Shown: piece by piece, positions 1 to 7,084 of the stretch
Position numbering within the stretch: the stretch's first letter is position 1
Layout of the letters: each line of letters begins with the position of its first letter
Source: Silvimonas sp.
Lineage (GTDB): Bacteria > Pseudomonadota > Gammaproteobacteria > Burkholderiales > Chitinibacteraceae
Direction of reading: 5' to 3'
Assembly: GCA_030151005.1 (NCBI GenBank)
Contig: JASLES010000476.1
Coordinates: 1 to 8,484, forward strand
Length of the DNA stretch: 8,484 nt
The notes under the pieces: model-generated
Told to the model about the DNA's origin: nothing
Database searches by the model: none
Seen by the model: only the letters and a program-made list of their open reading frames with translations
Position numbers and translations under genes: made by a program

Positions 1-686
1 GCATCGGCAATTTGCGCCATGCTGCGGGCAGTTTCAGCGTCACGGATACCAAAGCCCACGCCAACCGGCACGGTCAGATGCTGTTTGATCACAGCAATCC
101 GCTCGGCCACGTTGGAAACATCAAGGTGTGACGCACCGGTCACGCCCTTGAGCGATACATAATAGGCATAGCCACTGGCCAGCCGGTTTACCGCTTGAAT
201 GCGCGAAACCGGGGTTGTCGGGGCCAGCAGGAAAATCGGGTCAATCTGGTTGGCCTTGAAAATGCGGGCCAGATCTTCGGCTTCTTCGGGCGGCATGTCT
301 ACCGTCAGCACGCCATCCACACCTGCGCTGTGCGCGGCGGCGGCAAAGGCTTCATAGCCCCAGCGCTCTACCGGGTTGGCATAACCCATCAGCACAACTG
401 GTGTCTTGTCGTCGGTTTTGCGGAACTCGGTGACCATTTCCAGCACGTTTTTCAAACTCACGTTGTGCTTGAGTGCGCGCTCACTGGCGCGCTGAATCAC
501 CGGGCCATCGGCCATGGGGTCAGAGAACGGTACACCCAGTTCGATGACATCCGCCCCGCCCTTGACCAGCGCGTGCATCAATTCGACGGTGATGCCCGGG
601 CGCGGGTCACCCGCAGTGATGAAAGGAATCAAAGCCTGCCGGTTTTGCTGTTGAAGTGCGCCAAGCGTGGTCTGGATTCGGGACAT
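1..686 (-). CDS. trpA: Tryptophan synthase alpha chain (3' end beyond left edge)
   Basis: The TrpA TIM barrel cleaves indole-3-glycerol phosphate to indole and glyceraldehyde-3-phosphate and passes the indole to TrpB; it acts in the cytoplasm. Reading from the ATG at 686-684, the frame is open to the window edge: 228 codons, against about 268 in the family, so roughly 40 C-terminal residues are missing. The catalytic acids fall at the same numbers as in E. coli: Glu49 in the motif DVIELGVPFSDP and Asp60 in MADGP. The later motif GYAYYVSLKGVTG is the conserved active-site loop, followed by VPVGVGFGI of the phosphate-binding region. It starts 93 bases after the trpB stop. No Shine-Dalgarno sequence is visible before the ATG (the preceding bases are ACATTACAAAATC), which is odd for a gene so far from its upstream partner. 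The identification is certain; the start is well supported by E. coli numbering. Confidence 0.97.
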   Translation of the reverse strand, partial: MSRIQTTLGALQQQNRQALIPFITAGDPRPGITVELMHALVKGGADVIELGVPFSDPMADGPVIQRASERALKHNVSLKNVLEMVTEFRKTDDKTPVVLMGYANPVERWGYEAFAAAAHSAGVDGVLTVDMPPEEAEDLARIFKANQIDPIFLLAPTTPVSRIQAVNRLASGYAYYVSLKGVTGASHLDVSNVAERIAVIKQHLTVPVGVGFGIRDAETARSMAQIAD

Positions 687-716
687 GATTTTGTAATGTA
701 TAAGTTGGGTGGATTG

Positions 717-748
717 TGCGGCATCGGCCCGTCAAAGCCAATGCCGCA
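717..748 (-). other. 12-bp hairpin in the trpB-trpA spacer
   Basis: On the minus-strand transcript the arms TGCGGCATTGGC and GCCGATGCCGCA pair over 12 positions, with one G-U wobble, around an 8-base loop (TTTGACGG). It lies 31 bases before the trpA ATG and 31 bases after the trpB stop codon. No run of T follows, so it does not look like an intrinsic terminator. A processing site, an mRNA-stabilising stem or a modulator of trpA expression are possible roles, all inferred. Confidence 0.6.
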
Positions 749-751
749 TGT

Positions 752-778
752 CGTCGCAGCGATAAACCCCGCGCGACG
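752..778 (-). other. Weak 6-bp stem just before the trpB stop-side of the spacer
   Basis: The arms CGTCGC and GCGACG are separated by 15 bases, immediately downstream of the trpB stop in the direction of transcription. The stem is short with a long loop and could occur by chance. It is listed because it sits next to the stronger 717-748 hairpin. Confidence 0.25.
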
Positions 779-779
779 C

Positions 780-1991
780 TTACAGTTCGATGCCTGCGAG
801 GCGCGCCATCGTCGGAATATCCTTGTCACCACGGCCAGACAGGTTCACCAGGATGACCTTGTCTTTGGGCAGTGTGGGCGCCAGCTTTTTGGCATGTGCC
901 AGTGCGTGGCTGGATTCCAGCGCCGGGATGATACCTTCAAAACGGCTGAGTTCGTGGAAAGCCTCAATCGCTTGCTGGTCAGTCGCCGCCACATACTCAG
1001 CGCGATGAATGTCTTTGAGGTAGCAATGTTCCGGGCCCACGCCAGGGTAATCAAGGCCGGCGGAGATGGAATGTGTATCAGCAACCTGACCGTTTTCATC
1101 CTGCATCAGGTACATGCGGTTGCCGTGCAGCACGCCAGTACCCACATTGGCAGTCAGCGGAGCGGCATGACGACCGGTTTCTACGCCGTCGCCACCGGCT
1201 TCAACGCCGATCAAACGCACGTCCGGCACCGGAATATACGGATGGAAAATACCAATGGCGTTAGAACCACCGCCGACGCAGGCCACCACGAAGTCCGGCT
1301 GACGCCCGAGCATTTCGTCCATTTGCACCTTGGCTTCTTCGCCAATCACGCACTGGAAGTCACGCACCAGCATGGGGTACGGATGCGGGCCGGCGCAGGT
1401 ACCGATGATGTAATAGGTAGAGTCGACATTGGTCACCCAATCGCGCATGGCTTCGTTCATGGCGTCTTTCAGGGTCTTGGAACCCGACTCTACCGGCACA
1501 ACGGTCGCACCCAGCAGCTTCATGCGGAACACGTTGGGCGACTGACGCTTGACGTCTTCTGCGCCCATGTAGACCACGCACTCCAGACCGTAACGCGCCG
1601 CTACCGTGGCAGTAGCCACACCGTGCTGGCCAGCACCAGTTTCGGCAATCACGCGCTTTTTGCCCATGCGGCGGGCCAGCAGGGCCTGGCCGATGGTGTT
1701 GTTAACCTTGTGTGCGCCCGTGTGGTTCAGATCTTCACGCTTGAGGTAAATCTGCGCGCCGCCCAAGGCTTCGGACCAGCGTCTGGCGTGATAAATCGGG
1801 GATGGGCGACCCACATAATGGGCCAGTTCGTAGTTGAACTCTGCCTGGAAAGCCGGATCGGCCTTGGCTTTTTCATATTCGACACGCAACTCTTCGAGCG
1901 CGGGCATCAGCGTTTCGGCCACATACAAGCCGCCAAACTGGCCGAAGTGACCTTTCAGGTCGGGCTGTTGATAACGGAGAAAATCGTTCAT
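780..1991 (-). CDS. trpB: Tryptophan synthase beta chain
   Basis: TrpB is the pyridoxal-phosphate subunit that joins indole to serine to give tryptophan, in an alpha2-beta2 complex with TrpA. The 403-residue product is close to the usual length of about 397. The PLP lysine is Lys95 in LNHTGAHKVNN. The catalytic glutamate is Glu117 in AETGAGQHG. The phosphate-binding loop is GGGSNAIG at 240-247, and Ser385 in LSGRGDKD is the residue that contacts the PLP pyridine nitrogen. The ATG overlaps the trpF stop as ATGA, so translation is probably coupled to trpF. Only a weak GAGA is present six or so bases upstream, consistent with coupling. The N-terminus MNDFLRYQQPDLKGHFGQFGG is typical of proteobacterial TrpB. 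No anomaly is seen in the coding sequence. Confidence 0.99.
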   Translation of the reverse strand: MNDFLRYQQPDLKGHFGQFGGLYVAETLMPALEELRVEYEKAKADPAFQAEFNYELAHYVGRPSPIYHARRWSEALGGAQIYLKREDLNHTGAHKVNNTIGQALLARRMGKKRVIAETGAGQHGVATATVAARYGLECVVYMGAEDVKRQSPNVFRMKLLGATVVPVESGSKTLKDAMNEAMRDWVTNVDSTYYIIGTCAGPHPYPMLVRDFQCVIGEEAKVQMDEMLGRQPDFVVACVGGGSNAIGIFHPYIPVPDVRLIGVEAGGDGVETGRHAAPLTANVGTGVLHGNRMYLMQDENGQVADTHSISAGLDYPGVGPEHCYLKDIHRAEYVAATDQQAIEAFHELSRFEGIIPALESSHALAHAKKLAPTLPKDKVILVNLSGRGDKDIPTMARLAGIEL

Positions 1992-2611
1992 GCGTGTCTC
2001 GCTGCCTTGATGAATTGTGCAACCTTGTTCAGGTCTTTAACGCCACGGGCACTTTCTACCCCGCTGGACACATCGACGGCCCATGGCGCAACCCGCGCCA
2101 CTGCCTCACCCACATTGACCGGATCAAGCCCGCCCGAGAGTATCAGCGGCAGGGGCAAATCCTTTGGAATCAATGACCAGTCAAACGCTTCGCCAGTCCC
2201 CCCGGGGGTGCCTTCAACAAAGGCATCAACCAGCAAACCGCGCGCATCGTGAAATTGCGCGGCATATTCTAACAAATTTGTGTCCTGTTTTACGCGAACT
2301 GCCTTGATCCACGGTTTGCCAAAACTGCGGCAGTACTCTGGCGACTCGTCACCATGAAACTGCAAGAGGTCCAGCGGCAAAACCTTCAGCAAGTCGCGCA
2401 GCCAGTCTGCATCTGCATTCACGAACAAACCCACACTGGTCACAAAGGGCGGCAAGGCAGCCAGTACGGCCTGCGCTTCGGCCACAGAGACGTTGCGTGG
2501 GCTGGGGCCATAGAACACCAGGCCAATGGCATCCGCGCCCATTTGCGCCGCTGCACGCGCGGCAGCAGGATCACGCAGACCGCAAATCTTCACTCTTACC
2601 GGGTGGTTCAT
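1988..2611 (-). CDS. trpF: Phosphoribosylanthranilate isomerase
   Basis: TrpF performs the Amadori rearrangement of N-(5-phosphoribosyl)anthranilate to the ribulose form, the step before indole-3-glycerol phosphate synthase in tryptophan synthesis. The 207-residue product is a normal single-domain TIM barrel, not fused to TrpC as in enteric bacteria. The general base is Cys10 in VKICGLRD. The general acid is Asp129 in LLVDAFVEGTPGGTG. The phosphate-binding segments are LILSGGLDPVNV (about 156-167) and VDVSSGVES (about 179-187). The ATG at 2611-2609 has an AGGA nine bases upstream (2624-2621 on the minus strand). The gene follows truA after 69 bases without a clear terminator and overlaps trpB by four bases. 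trpC and trpE are not adjacent, so the pathway genes are split in this genome. Confidence 0.98.
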   Translation of the reverse strand: MNHPVRVKICGLRDPAAARAAAQMGADAIGLVFYGPSPRNVSVAEAQAVLAALPPFVTSVGLFVNADADWLRDLLKVLPLDLLQFHGDESPEYCRSFGKPWIKAVRVKQDTNLLEYAAQFHDARGLLVDAFVEGTPGGTGEAFDWSLIPKDLPLPLILSGGLDPVNVGEAVARVAPWAVDVSSGVESARGVKDLNKVAQFIKAARHA

Positions 2612-2644
2612 CCAGCGGGTTCCTGTGCATCAAGGGGTAGATTG

Positions 2645-2659
2645 TCGCCGACCTGGCGA
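2645..2659 (-). other. Small hairpin in the truA-trpF gap
   Basis: TCGCC and GGCGA form a 5-bp stem with a 5-base loop in the 69-base gap between truA and trpF. No T-run follows, so this is not a convincing terminator and read-through into trpF is expected. Confidence 0.25.
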
Positions 2660-2680
2660 TTTATTGCCTGAACAACTTTG

Positions 2681-3463
2681 TCAGATCAGGCCAAAGCGCG
2701 GATCGGGCTCGCTGGCAAGACCGAATTCCTCAGGATAACTGACCCCGGCCAGATACAGCCCGTCGGGCATGAAGGTGGGCGGAGCCAGTTTACGATCACG
2801 CCAGCCCAGTGCCTCCAGAATCCATTCCGGCCGCTCATTGCCTTTGGCGACATGCAACAGCGCACCCATCAGATTACGCACCATATGGTGCAAAAACGCA
2901 TCGGCCGAAAAATCAATCGCCAGCATGGTGCCAAACTGGGTCAATTCTACCTTGCGCAGGGTTTTGACTGGCGTTTTGGCCTGACATTCCGCCGCGCGGA
3001 AGCTGGAAAAATCATGCGTCCCCAGCAACAACGCACCAGCCTGCCGGAAAGCATCCAGATCCAGCGGGGTGTGCATCCACCCTACTCGCCCCGCCCACAA
3101 TGCGGGCCGCACCGGGTGATTGAGCAACAAATAGCGATAATGCCGGGCCGTGGCCGAAAAACGGGAGTGAAACGCCTCTGGCACTTCCCGCGCCCAGCGC
3201 ACCGCCACGCCATCCGGCAAAAAACTGTTTACACCGCGCACCCAGGCCGTCAAAGGTCGTGTGGCGTCGGTTTCAAAATGAGCGATCTGCCCGCTGGCGT
3301 GCACGCCCGCATCCGTGCGCCCTGCCGCATGGACGCGCACTGTATGCCCGGCCATGCGGGATACGGCGGCTTCCACCTCGCCTTGCACGGTGCGCTGGTC
3401 CGGCTGGATTTGCCAGCCAGCAAAGGCGCGGCCGTCATACTCAATGGCAAGGGCGTATTTCAC
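2681..3463 (-). CDS. truA: tRNA pseudouridine(38-40) synthase
   Basis: TruA isomerises uridine to pseudouridine at positions 38-40 in the anticodon stem-loop of many tRNAs. The catalytic aspartate is Asp51 in GRTDAGVHA. The conserved active-site tyrosine is Tyr109 in ARHYRY, the same 58-residue distance from the aspartate as in E. coli (60/118). FLHHMVRN (190-197) is another family motif. I place the start at the GTG at 3463-3461, giving 260 residues and the expected N-terminus (M)KYALAIEYDGRAFAGWQ. That GTG overlaps the stop of the upstream gene as GTGA, which argues for translational coupling; there is no good Shine-Dalgarno sequence. The frame stays open upstream to 3631, but those extra 56 codons lie inside the neighbouring membrane-protein gene and do not resemble TruA. 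Confidence 0.97.
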   Translation of the reverse strand: MKYALAIEYDGRAFAGWQIQPDQRTVQGEVEAAVSRMAGHTVRVHAAGRTDAGVHASGQIAHFETDATRPLTAWVRGVNSFLPDGVAVRWAREVPEAFHSRFSATARHYRYLLLNHPVRPALWAGRVGWMHTPLDLDAFRQAGALLLGTHDFSSFRAAECQAKTPVKTLRKVELTQFGTMLAIDFSADAFLHHMVRNLMGALLHVAKGNERPEWILEALGWRDRKLAPPTFMPDGLYLAGVSYPEEFGLASEPDPRFGLI

Positions 3464-4089
3464 GGGAATATCTGGCGGAAAAACAGCAAGGTTAGCACGA
3501 TGAGGGCCAGCAATAGCAGCAAGAGTGCGCGCTGCATGCCAGACAAGGCACGCAATTGCAGTGTGACCTCCACCGGCTGCAACCATTGGGCAGCCAGCGG
3601 TTGCGAGATTTGCTGCCACAGCGCTCGCCAATCCTGACGCTCGGCCAGCAGGCGATCAGCAAAATCCATGGTCAGCGTCAAACGTAATGCCCAGCGTTGC
3701 CGGTTTACACCCAGCAACGTCAGCGGCGCTGCCAGCAAATAAATGCCACCAAACAAGGCCTCGCGGCTGAGTCCACGCAACAGCCACTGCAACGAAGTCA
3801 GCACACCGACAAGGCGCGCCGCCTGCAAAAAGCCCTGCCACAGACCTTCCTGGGTGGGAGATAGCCAGCCAGACCATACATACAGTCCGGGCGTGGACCA
3901 GCCATACACCAGCCAGATGGCCAGCAGCAGCACGCGCATACGCCGCAGCATCCGCAGCATGCGCGCAGGCTCAACCATAAAGGTGATGGCCACCAGAACG
4001 GCGGTCACAATGACAAGTGGCGTGGGCTGCAAGACTTGCAACCAGCACGCCACCCAGATCCAGCACAGTATTGCGTTGGCGGGATGCAA
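3460..4089 (-). CDS. CbiQ/EcfT-like membrane protein (putative ECF T component)
   Basis: This 209-residue, very hydrophobic protein resembles the CbiQ/EcfT family, the transmembrane coupling subunit of energy-coupling-factor vitamin and metal importers. Hydrophobic segments are seen near 6-20, 24-39, 53-67, 86-104, 110-127 and 187-205. A basic stretch (PARMLRMLRRMR, 41-52) follows the second segment, and the YGWSTPG motif near 62-68 fits my memory of this family in betaproteobacteria. The cytoplasmic loop (about 130-180) contains DFADRLLAERQDWRAL, where T components carry their coupling helices, but I do not see the classic paired Ala-Arg-Gly motifs. The start is a TTG at 4089, directly after an in-frame TGA, with GGGGTGG upstream; the MHPA N-terminus supports it. 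No ATPase or substrate-binding partner is nearby. The function is inferred from overall resemblance only, and the substrate is unknown. Confidence 0.7.
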   Translation of the reverse strand: MHPANAILCWIWVACWLQVLQPTPLVIVTAVLVAITFMVEPARMLRMLRRMRVLLLAIWLVYGWSTPGLYVWSGWLSPTQEGLWQGFLQAARLVGVLTSLQWLLRGLSREALFGGIYLLAAPLTLLGVNRQRWALRLTLTMDFADRLLAERQDWRALWQQISQPLAAQWLQPVEVTLQLRALSGMQRALLLLLLALIVLTLLFFRQIFP

Positions 4090-4135
4090 TCAGCCACCCC
4101 GCCCACGCACATTACCGTTTTGATAAAGACCGCAA

Positions 4136-6910
4136 TTACAACCCATTCAGCAGACCATGGATTTCCTGTTTCTGCTGGGCATTACCCTCAGCGTCGGCCT
4201 CATTGAGAATCTCGCGCGCGCCTTCGATATCGCCCATGTCGATATAAGCACGTGCCAGATCAATCTTGGTCTGCACCGGATCATCTGCGCCGAAGTCAGC
4301 ACCGCTGTCGCTGCCGCTGGACAACTCGCCAAACGAGGTATCCAGTTCATGCGTTTCCGCAGCGCCAGACATCACCGGCTCTGCCGCGCCATCGTTCAGG
4401 TCAAAGCTGAAATCCAGACCCAGGTCATCTGCCGGGGCCGCTACAGGGGTAGCAACCGGGGCTTCAGCCTCCAGCGCAGGCAGGTCAAGATCCAGATCAG
4501 ACTCAGTCATGGCCGGCAATGCCGAACCTGTGTGCTCTTCTGCCAGCGTGTCTTCGCCAAAGCTCAGATCATCCAGCTCGTTGTGAGCATCACCCAGATC
4601 GGCGAGCGCGGATTCAACCGGACCTGCATGACCCGAAGCCGCCGGTGTGGCGCTGTCAAATTCATCCAGATCAAAATCCAGCGATGAAGCCAGATCTTCT
4701 TCATGGGACGCTTCATGCGCCGACATCGCCTCGACCGCAGGGGCCGGTGTACTCAAACCCAGGTCCAGATCAGCCAGCGGGTCGATCATAGGTGCAGATT
4801 CAACAACTGGCGCCGGGGCGGCAACATGCTCGGCCGCTGGGGCCGGTGCATCCAGACCCAGATCGAAGTCCAGATCATCCTTGGCTTGTTCGTGATGATG
4901 CACCGCTTCTGCAGCAGCCAGACCGGCCACTGCAGCGCCCGCAGCAGCCACACCTGCAACCAGGCCACCGCTAGCTGCCGGCGCATGCGTTTCTGCCGCG
5001 CGGGCAGCTGCTTCGGTACGCAGATACAGCGGATTTTCCGGATCCAGGTTGTGACCGATATAGGCTGCTTGTTCCCACACCGGGCCGCGGCCGTTCTGTG
5101 TGGCATAAAGCTCGGACGCAATCTCTTCGAACGAGGTCTTGTCTTTGCGTGCCGCGTGAATTTCCAGCAACTTGAGCCGGATTTCATTGCGCGACGGATC
5201 CCGCATCAGCGCATCTTTCAGGATTTCTTCAGCCTGTGCGTCACGGCCATAGGCCATGTACACCTCGGCTTCCGCGATCGGATCAACCTCATCGGTATCG
5301 ATGGTGCCCAGGCCCTGACGGCTGAAGTCGGTCAGGAAAGAGTTCTCAGTCGGCTGAGTGCTAATGACAGCGCCGCCAGTCTGACCCAATACCGTATTCG
5401 GCTTAAGGTCACCACCAGTGATGATGCTGTCGTCAAACGCGGCCGGCTTTTTGCGGCGACGGTTGTAGACAAACGCACCCGCGCCCAGCAGCAGCACCAA
5501 GAGGCCTGCACCCGGAATCAACGGATTATCCATCAGCGAATCAAAGAACGACGGCTCAGCCGTCGGGGCTGGCGCCACCGGCACCACATGGTGACGCGGC
5601 TTGCTGGCGGCCACCGGCGACGCGGCAGCGGCGACAGGTTCGCTGGCAGCGGCACTGGCTTCCGAAGCGACCGGAGCAGCAGACGCATCCGAGGCCGCAG
5701 CGGCCACAGCCGGTGCTGCAGTCGGGGCAGGCGTCGGGGTTGCGGCTTGCGAAGCAGTCTTGCCTTGCAGTGCCAGCAGGCCCTTCATGTCCTTGACGTT
5801 CTTTTGCAGCGAATCAACGCGACCTTGCGCTTCCTTGATTGCCTTTTCGTGGGCAATCTTGTCTTCTTCGCTGCTACCGCCAGTGCCATTGCTACCCGCT
5901 TTGGCGCCGTTGGAAAGTTTCAGCACATCTTTGTTGGGCTGAGCAGACGCTGCACCCTTGTCTTCAACCTTGGCGCCAATCTTGCCGCTGGTGCCCTGGT
6001 TCTGACTGGTGCTCTCGGCCGGAGTCGCGGCGGTGTTTTCCGCAACCTTTTGGCGATAGGAATGCCAATCTTGCGATTGCAGATGGATTTCCTTGGCCGC
6101 ATCGGCACGGGAAACCTGATTCATCTGGTCGGCAGACGGAATTTGCAGAATCTTGCCGCGCTTGAGGCGATTCATGTTGCCATTGAAGGCATCGGCATTA
6201 TTGCGATACAGACTGACCAGCACCTGCTCCAGGCTCACGCCATCCGGCTGCACCTGATGCGCAATGCTGGAGAGTGTATCGCCCGTCTTTACCGTGTAGC
6301 TGTCAGCACCCGCTTGCGCGCCGGCAGTGGCAGCAGGCGCTGGTGCACTCTTTTCTGCATTGGCTTGTGGTGCCGGCGTAGTGGCATGAGTACCCTTGCG
6401 ACCCTTGCGACCCGAAGTTGCAGCCACCGGGCGTGCCGGAGTAATGGCGCCAGGCAACGCACGCGGCGCAGTGCTGCCAGCGGCATTGACGTTGTTATTG
6501 TTGGTGCCGTAGCCGACCGGGTCGATCAGTGCGGTGTATTCGCGCTGGATACGGCCAGAGGCCCAGTTCAGGTCAATCAACAGTTCGAGCACAGGCTCGC
6601 TGATGGACTGACTGGAACTCACCGTCACGTAGTACTGGCCATTGGGGCGCTTGTCGATATTGAAGTGCAGACCCAGCGAGGAAGATGGGTATGGCACCTG
6701 GGCCGCACCGTAGGCGTCTGGCGGAGCCAGGCTCACCACCAGTGAATCAGCCTCTTCCGGTTGTACGGAAACCAGATCGATTTCCCCGCGGAACGGCTGT
6801 CCCAGACCGGACAAGACATTCAAACGTCCCAGCCCCGCCGCATGAACACTCCACGGCGCTGCAAGCATCATTGCCAGCACGCAGGCTTTGACTCCAGGTT
6901 TGATAGGCAC
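4136..6910 (-). CDS. fimV: FimV/HubP-type LysM and TPR polar organiser protein
   Basis: FimV-family proteins bind peptidoglycan through a periplasmic LysM domain and recruit polar or type IV pilus factors through a cytoplasmic TPR region. Residues below are numbered from the GTG at 6910 (924 residues). A signal-like segment ends at SVHA, about residue 24. The FimV N-terminal domain follows (about 25-132, beginning AGLGRLNVLSGLGQPFRGEI). LysM is at about 203-259 (SYTVKTGDTLSSIA to LKRGKILQIPS). A predicted coiled coil is at about 347-382, then an Ala/Pro-rich linker, one strong membrane segment (about 464-482, followed by NRRRKK), a TPR-like region (about 543-603) and an acidic region with repeated LDFDLGLD-like motifs. 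The conserved FimV C-terminal segment is DPVQTKIDLARAYIDMGDIEGAREILNEA. The GTG has GGGGGA just upstream; a TTG at 6922 would add four residues. The TAA lies 46 bases before the membrane-protein gene. Confidence 0.93.
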   Translation of the reverse strand: MPIKPGVKACVLAMMLAAPWSVHAAGLGRLNVLSGLGQPFRGEIDLVSVQPEEADSLVVSLAPPDAYGAAQVPYPSSSLGLHFNIDKRPNGQYYVTVSSSQSISEPVLELLIDLNWASGRIQREYTALIDPVGYGTNNNNVNAAGSTAPRALPGAITPARPVAATSGRKGRKGTHATTPAPQANAEKSAPAPAATAGAQAGADSYTVKTGDTLSSIAHQVQPDGVSLEQVLVSLYRNNADAFNGNMNRLKRGKILQIPSADQMNQVSRADAAKEIHLQSQDWHSYRQKVAENTAATPAESTSQNQGTSGKIGAKVEDKGAASAQPNKDVLKLSNGAKAGSNGTGGSSEEDKIAHEKAIKEAQGRVDSLQKNVKDMKGLLALQGKTASQAATPTPAPTAAPAVAAAASDASAAPVASEASAAASEPVAAAASPVAASKPRHHVVPVAPAPTAEPSFFDSLMDNPLIPGAGLLVLLLGAGAFVYNRRRKKPAAFDDSIITGGDLKPNTVLGQTGGAVISTQPTENSFLTDFSRQGLGTIDTDEVDPIAEAEVYMAYGRDAQAEEILKDALMRDPSRNEIRLKLLEIHAARKDKTSFEEIASELYATQNGRGPVWEQAAYIGHNLDPENPLYLRTEAAARAAETHAPAASGGLVAGVAAAGAAVAGLAAAEAVHHHEQAKDDLDFDLGLDAPAPAAEHVAAPAPVVESAPMIDPLADLDLGLSTPAPAVEAMSAHEASHEEDLASSLDFDLDEFDSATPAASGHAGPVESALADLGDAHNELDDLSFGEDTLAEEHTGSALPAMTESDLDLDLPALEAEAPVATPVAAPADDLGLDFSFDLNDGAAEPVMSGAAETHELDTSFGELSSGSDSGADFGADDPVQTKIDLARAYIDMGDIEGAREILNEADAEGNAQQKQEIHGLLNGL

Positions 6911-6913
6911 AGC

Positions 6914-6920
6914 TTCCCCC
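6914..6920 (-). promoter_or_regulatory. Ribosome binding site deciding the fimV start
   Basis: On the minus strand GGGGGAA precedes the GTG at 6910 by three to five bases. The alternative TTG at 6922 has only GAAAGAAA before it and would itself lie against this G-run. That makes the GTG the better start. Confidence 0.5.
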
Positions 6921-6937
6921 AATTTCTTTCACGTAAA

Positions 6938-6957
6938 CCGGCACAGAAATGTGCCGG
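6938..6957 (-). promoter_or_regulatory. Perfect 8-bp hairpin in the fimV leader
   Basis: On the minus strand CCGGCACA and TGTGCCGG form a perfect 8-bp stem around the loop TTTC. It lies 27 bases before the fimV GTG and 17 bases before its ribosome binding site. Only TTTA follows, so it is a poor terminator. Read on the plus strand the loop would be GAAA, a stable GNRA tetraloop. A role in translation or mRNA stability of fimV is inference. Confidence 0.45.
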
Positions 6958-6973
6958 CAATTTCACGAATTCC

Positions 6974-7019
6974 GGGTCGCGAACATAACACTCACGCACA
7001 AAATGACGCAAGGCGACCC
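6974..7019. repeat. Inverted repeat flanking a possible fimV promoter
   Basis: GGGTCGC (6974-6980) and GCGACCC (7013-7019) are perfect 7-base inverted arms separated by 32 bases. The possible promoter at 6982-7011 lies wholly between them. This could be a pair of regulator half-sites or a chance pairing. Confidence 0.35.
6982..7011 (-). promoter_or_regulatory. Possible fimV promoter
   Basis: On the minus strand TTGCGT (7011-7006) and TATGTT (6987-6982) are separated by 18 bases, giving three and four matches to the sigma-70 hexamers. The position, about 75 bases before the fimV start, is plausible. Strength is modest, and the alternative further upstream (7056-7084) cannot be excluded. Confidence 0.3.
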
Positions 7020-7055
7020 AACGGTTACAGCATTTATATGTTGTGGATTATGCGA

Positions 7056-7084
7056 AAAATCGCCAATTCAATCCGAATTGTCAA
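7056..7084 (-). promoter_or_regulatory. Alternative fimV promoter with consensus -35
   Basis: TTGACA (7084-7079, minus strand) matches the sigma-70 -35 consensus exactly and sits in AT-rich DNA. At 17 bases spacing the -10 is only GATTTT, a poor match. An inverted repeat at 7064-7080 starts within the -35 and fills most of the spacer. Confidence 0.3.
7064..7080. repeat. Operator-like palindrome between gluQRS and fimV
   Basis: CAATTC (7064-7069) and GAATTG (7075-7080) are perfect 6-base inverted arms with a 5-base spacer, placed against the consensus TTGACA. As RNA from the minus strand it would be an AT-rich stem followed a few bases later by GATTTTT, so it could alternatively be a weak terminator for gluQRS. 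Neither reading is proven. Confidence 0.35.

Noticed and set aside
687..748. A trpA-specific promoter using TTGACG in the hairpin loop and TATACA near the start
   Set aside because: The spacing is about 27 bases, far from the usual 16-18, and no other -35 fits.
195..2252. A 685-codon open frame on the plus strand opposite trpA, trpB and the start of trpF
   Set aside because: It is antisense to three unmistakable enzymes, spans gene boundaries, and its translation is rich in His, Arg and Gly with no recognisable domain. It is a by-product of codon bias on the other strand.
3464..3631. A 56-residue N-terminal extension of TruA
   Set aside because: It lies inside the membrane-protein gene in another frame and does not resemble TruA; the GTG at 3463 gives the normal N-terminus and a GTGA overlap.
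2678..3637. A 319-codon open frame on the plus strand opposite truA
   Set aside because: It mirrors truA and its overlap into the neighbour; no domain or ribosome binding site supports it.
4703..6745. A 680-codon open frame on the plus strand opposite fimV
   Set aside because: The product is Arg/Cys/His-rich low complexity and antisense to a gene with clear signal, LysM and membrane features; the repetitive Ala/Pro codons of fimV keep this frame open.
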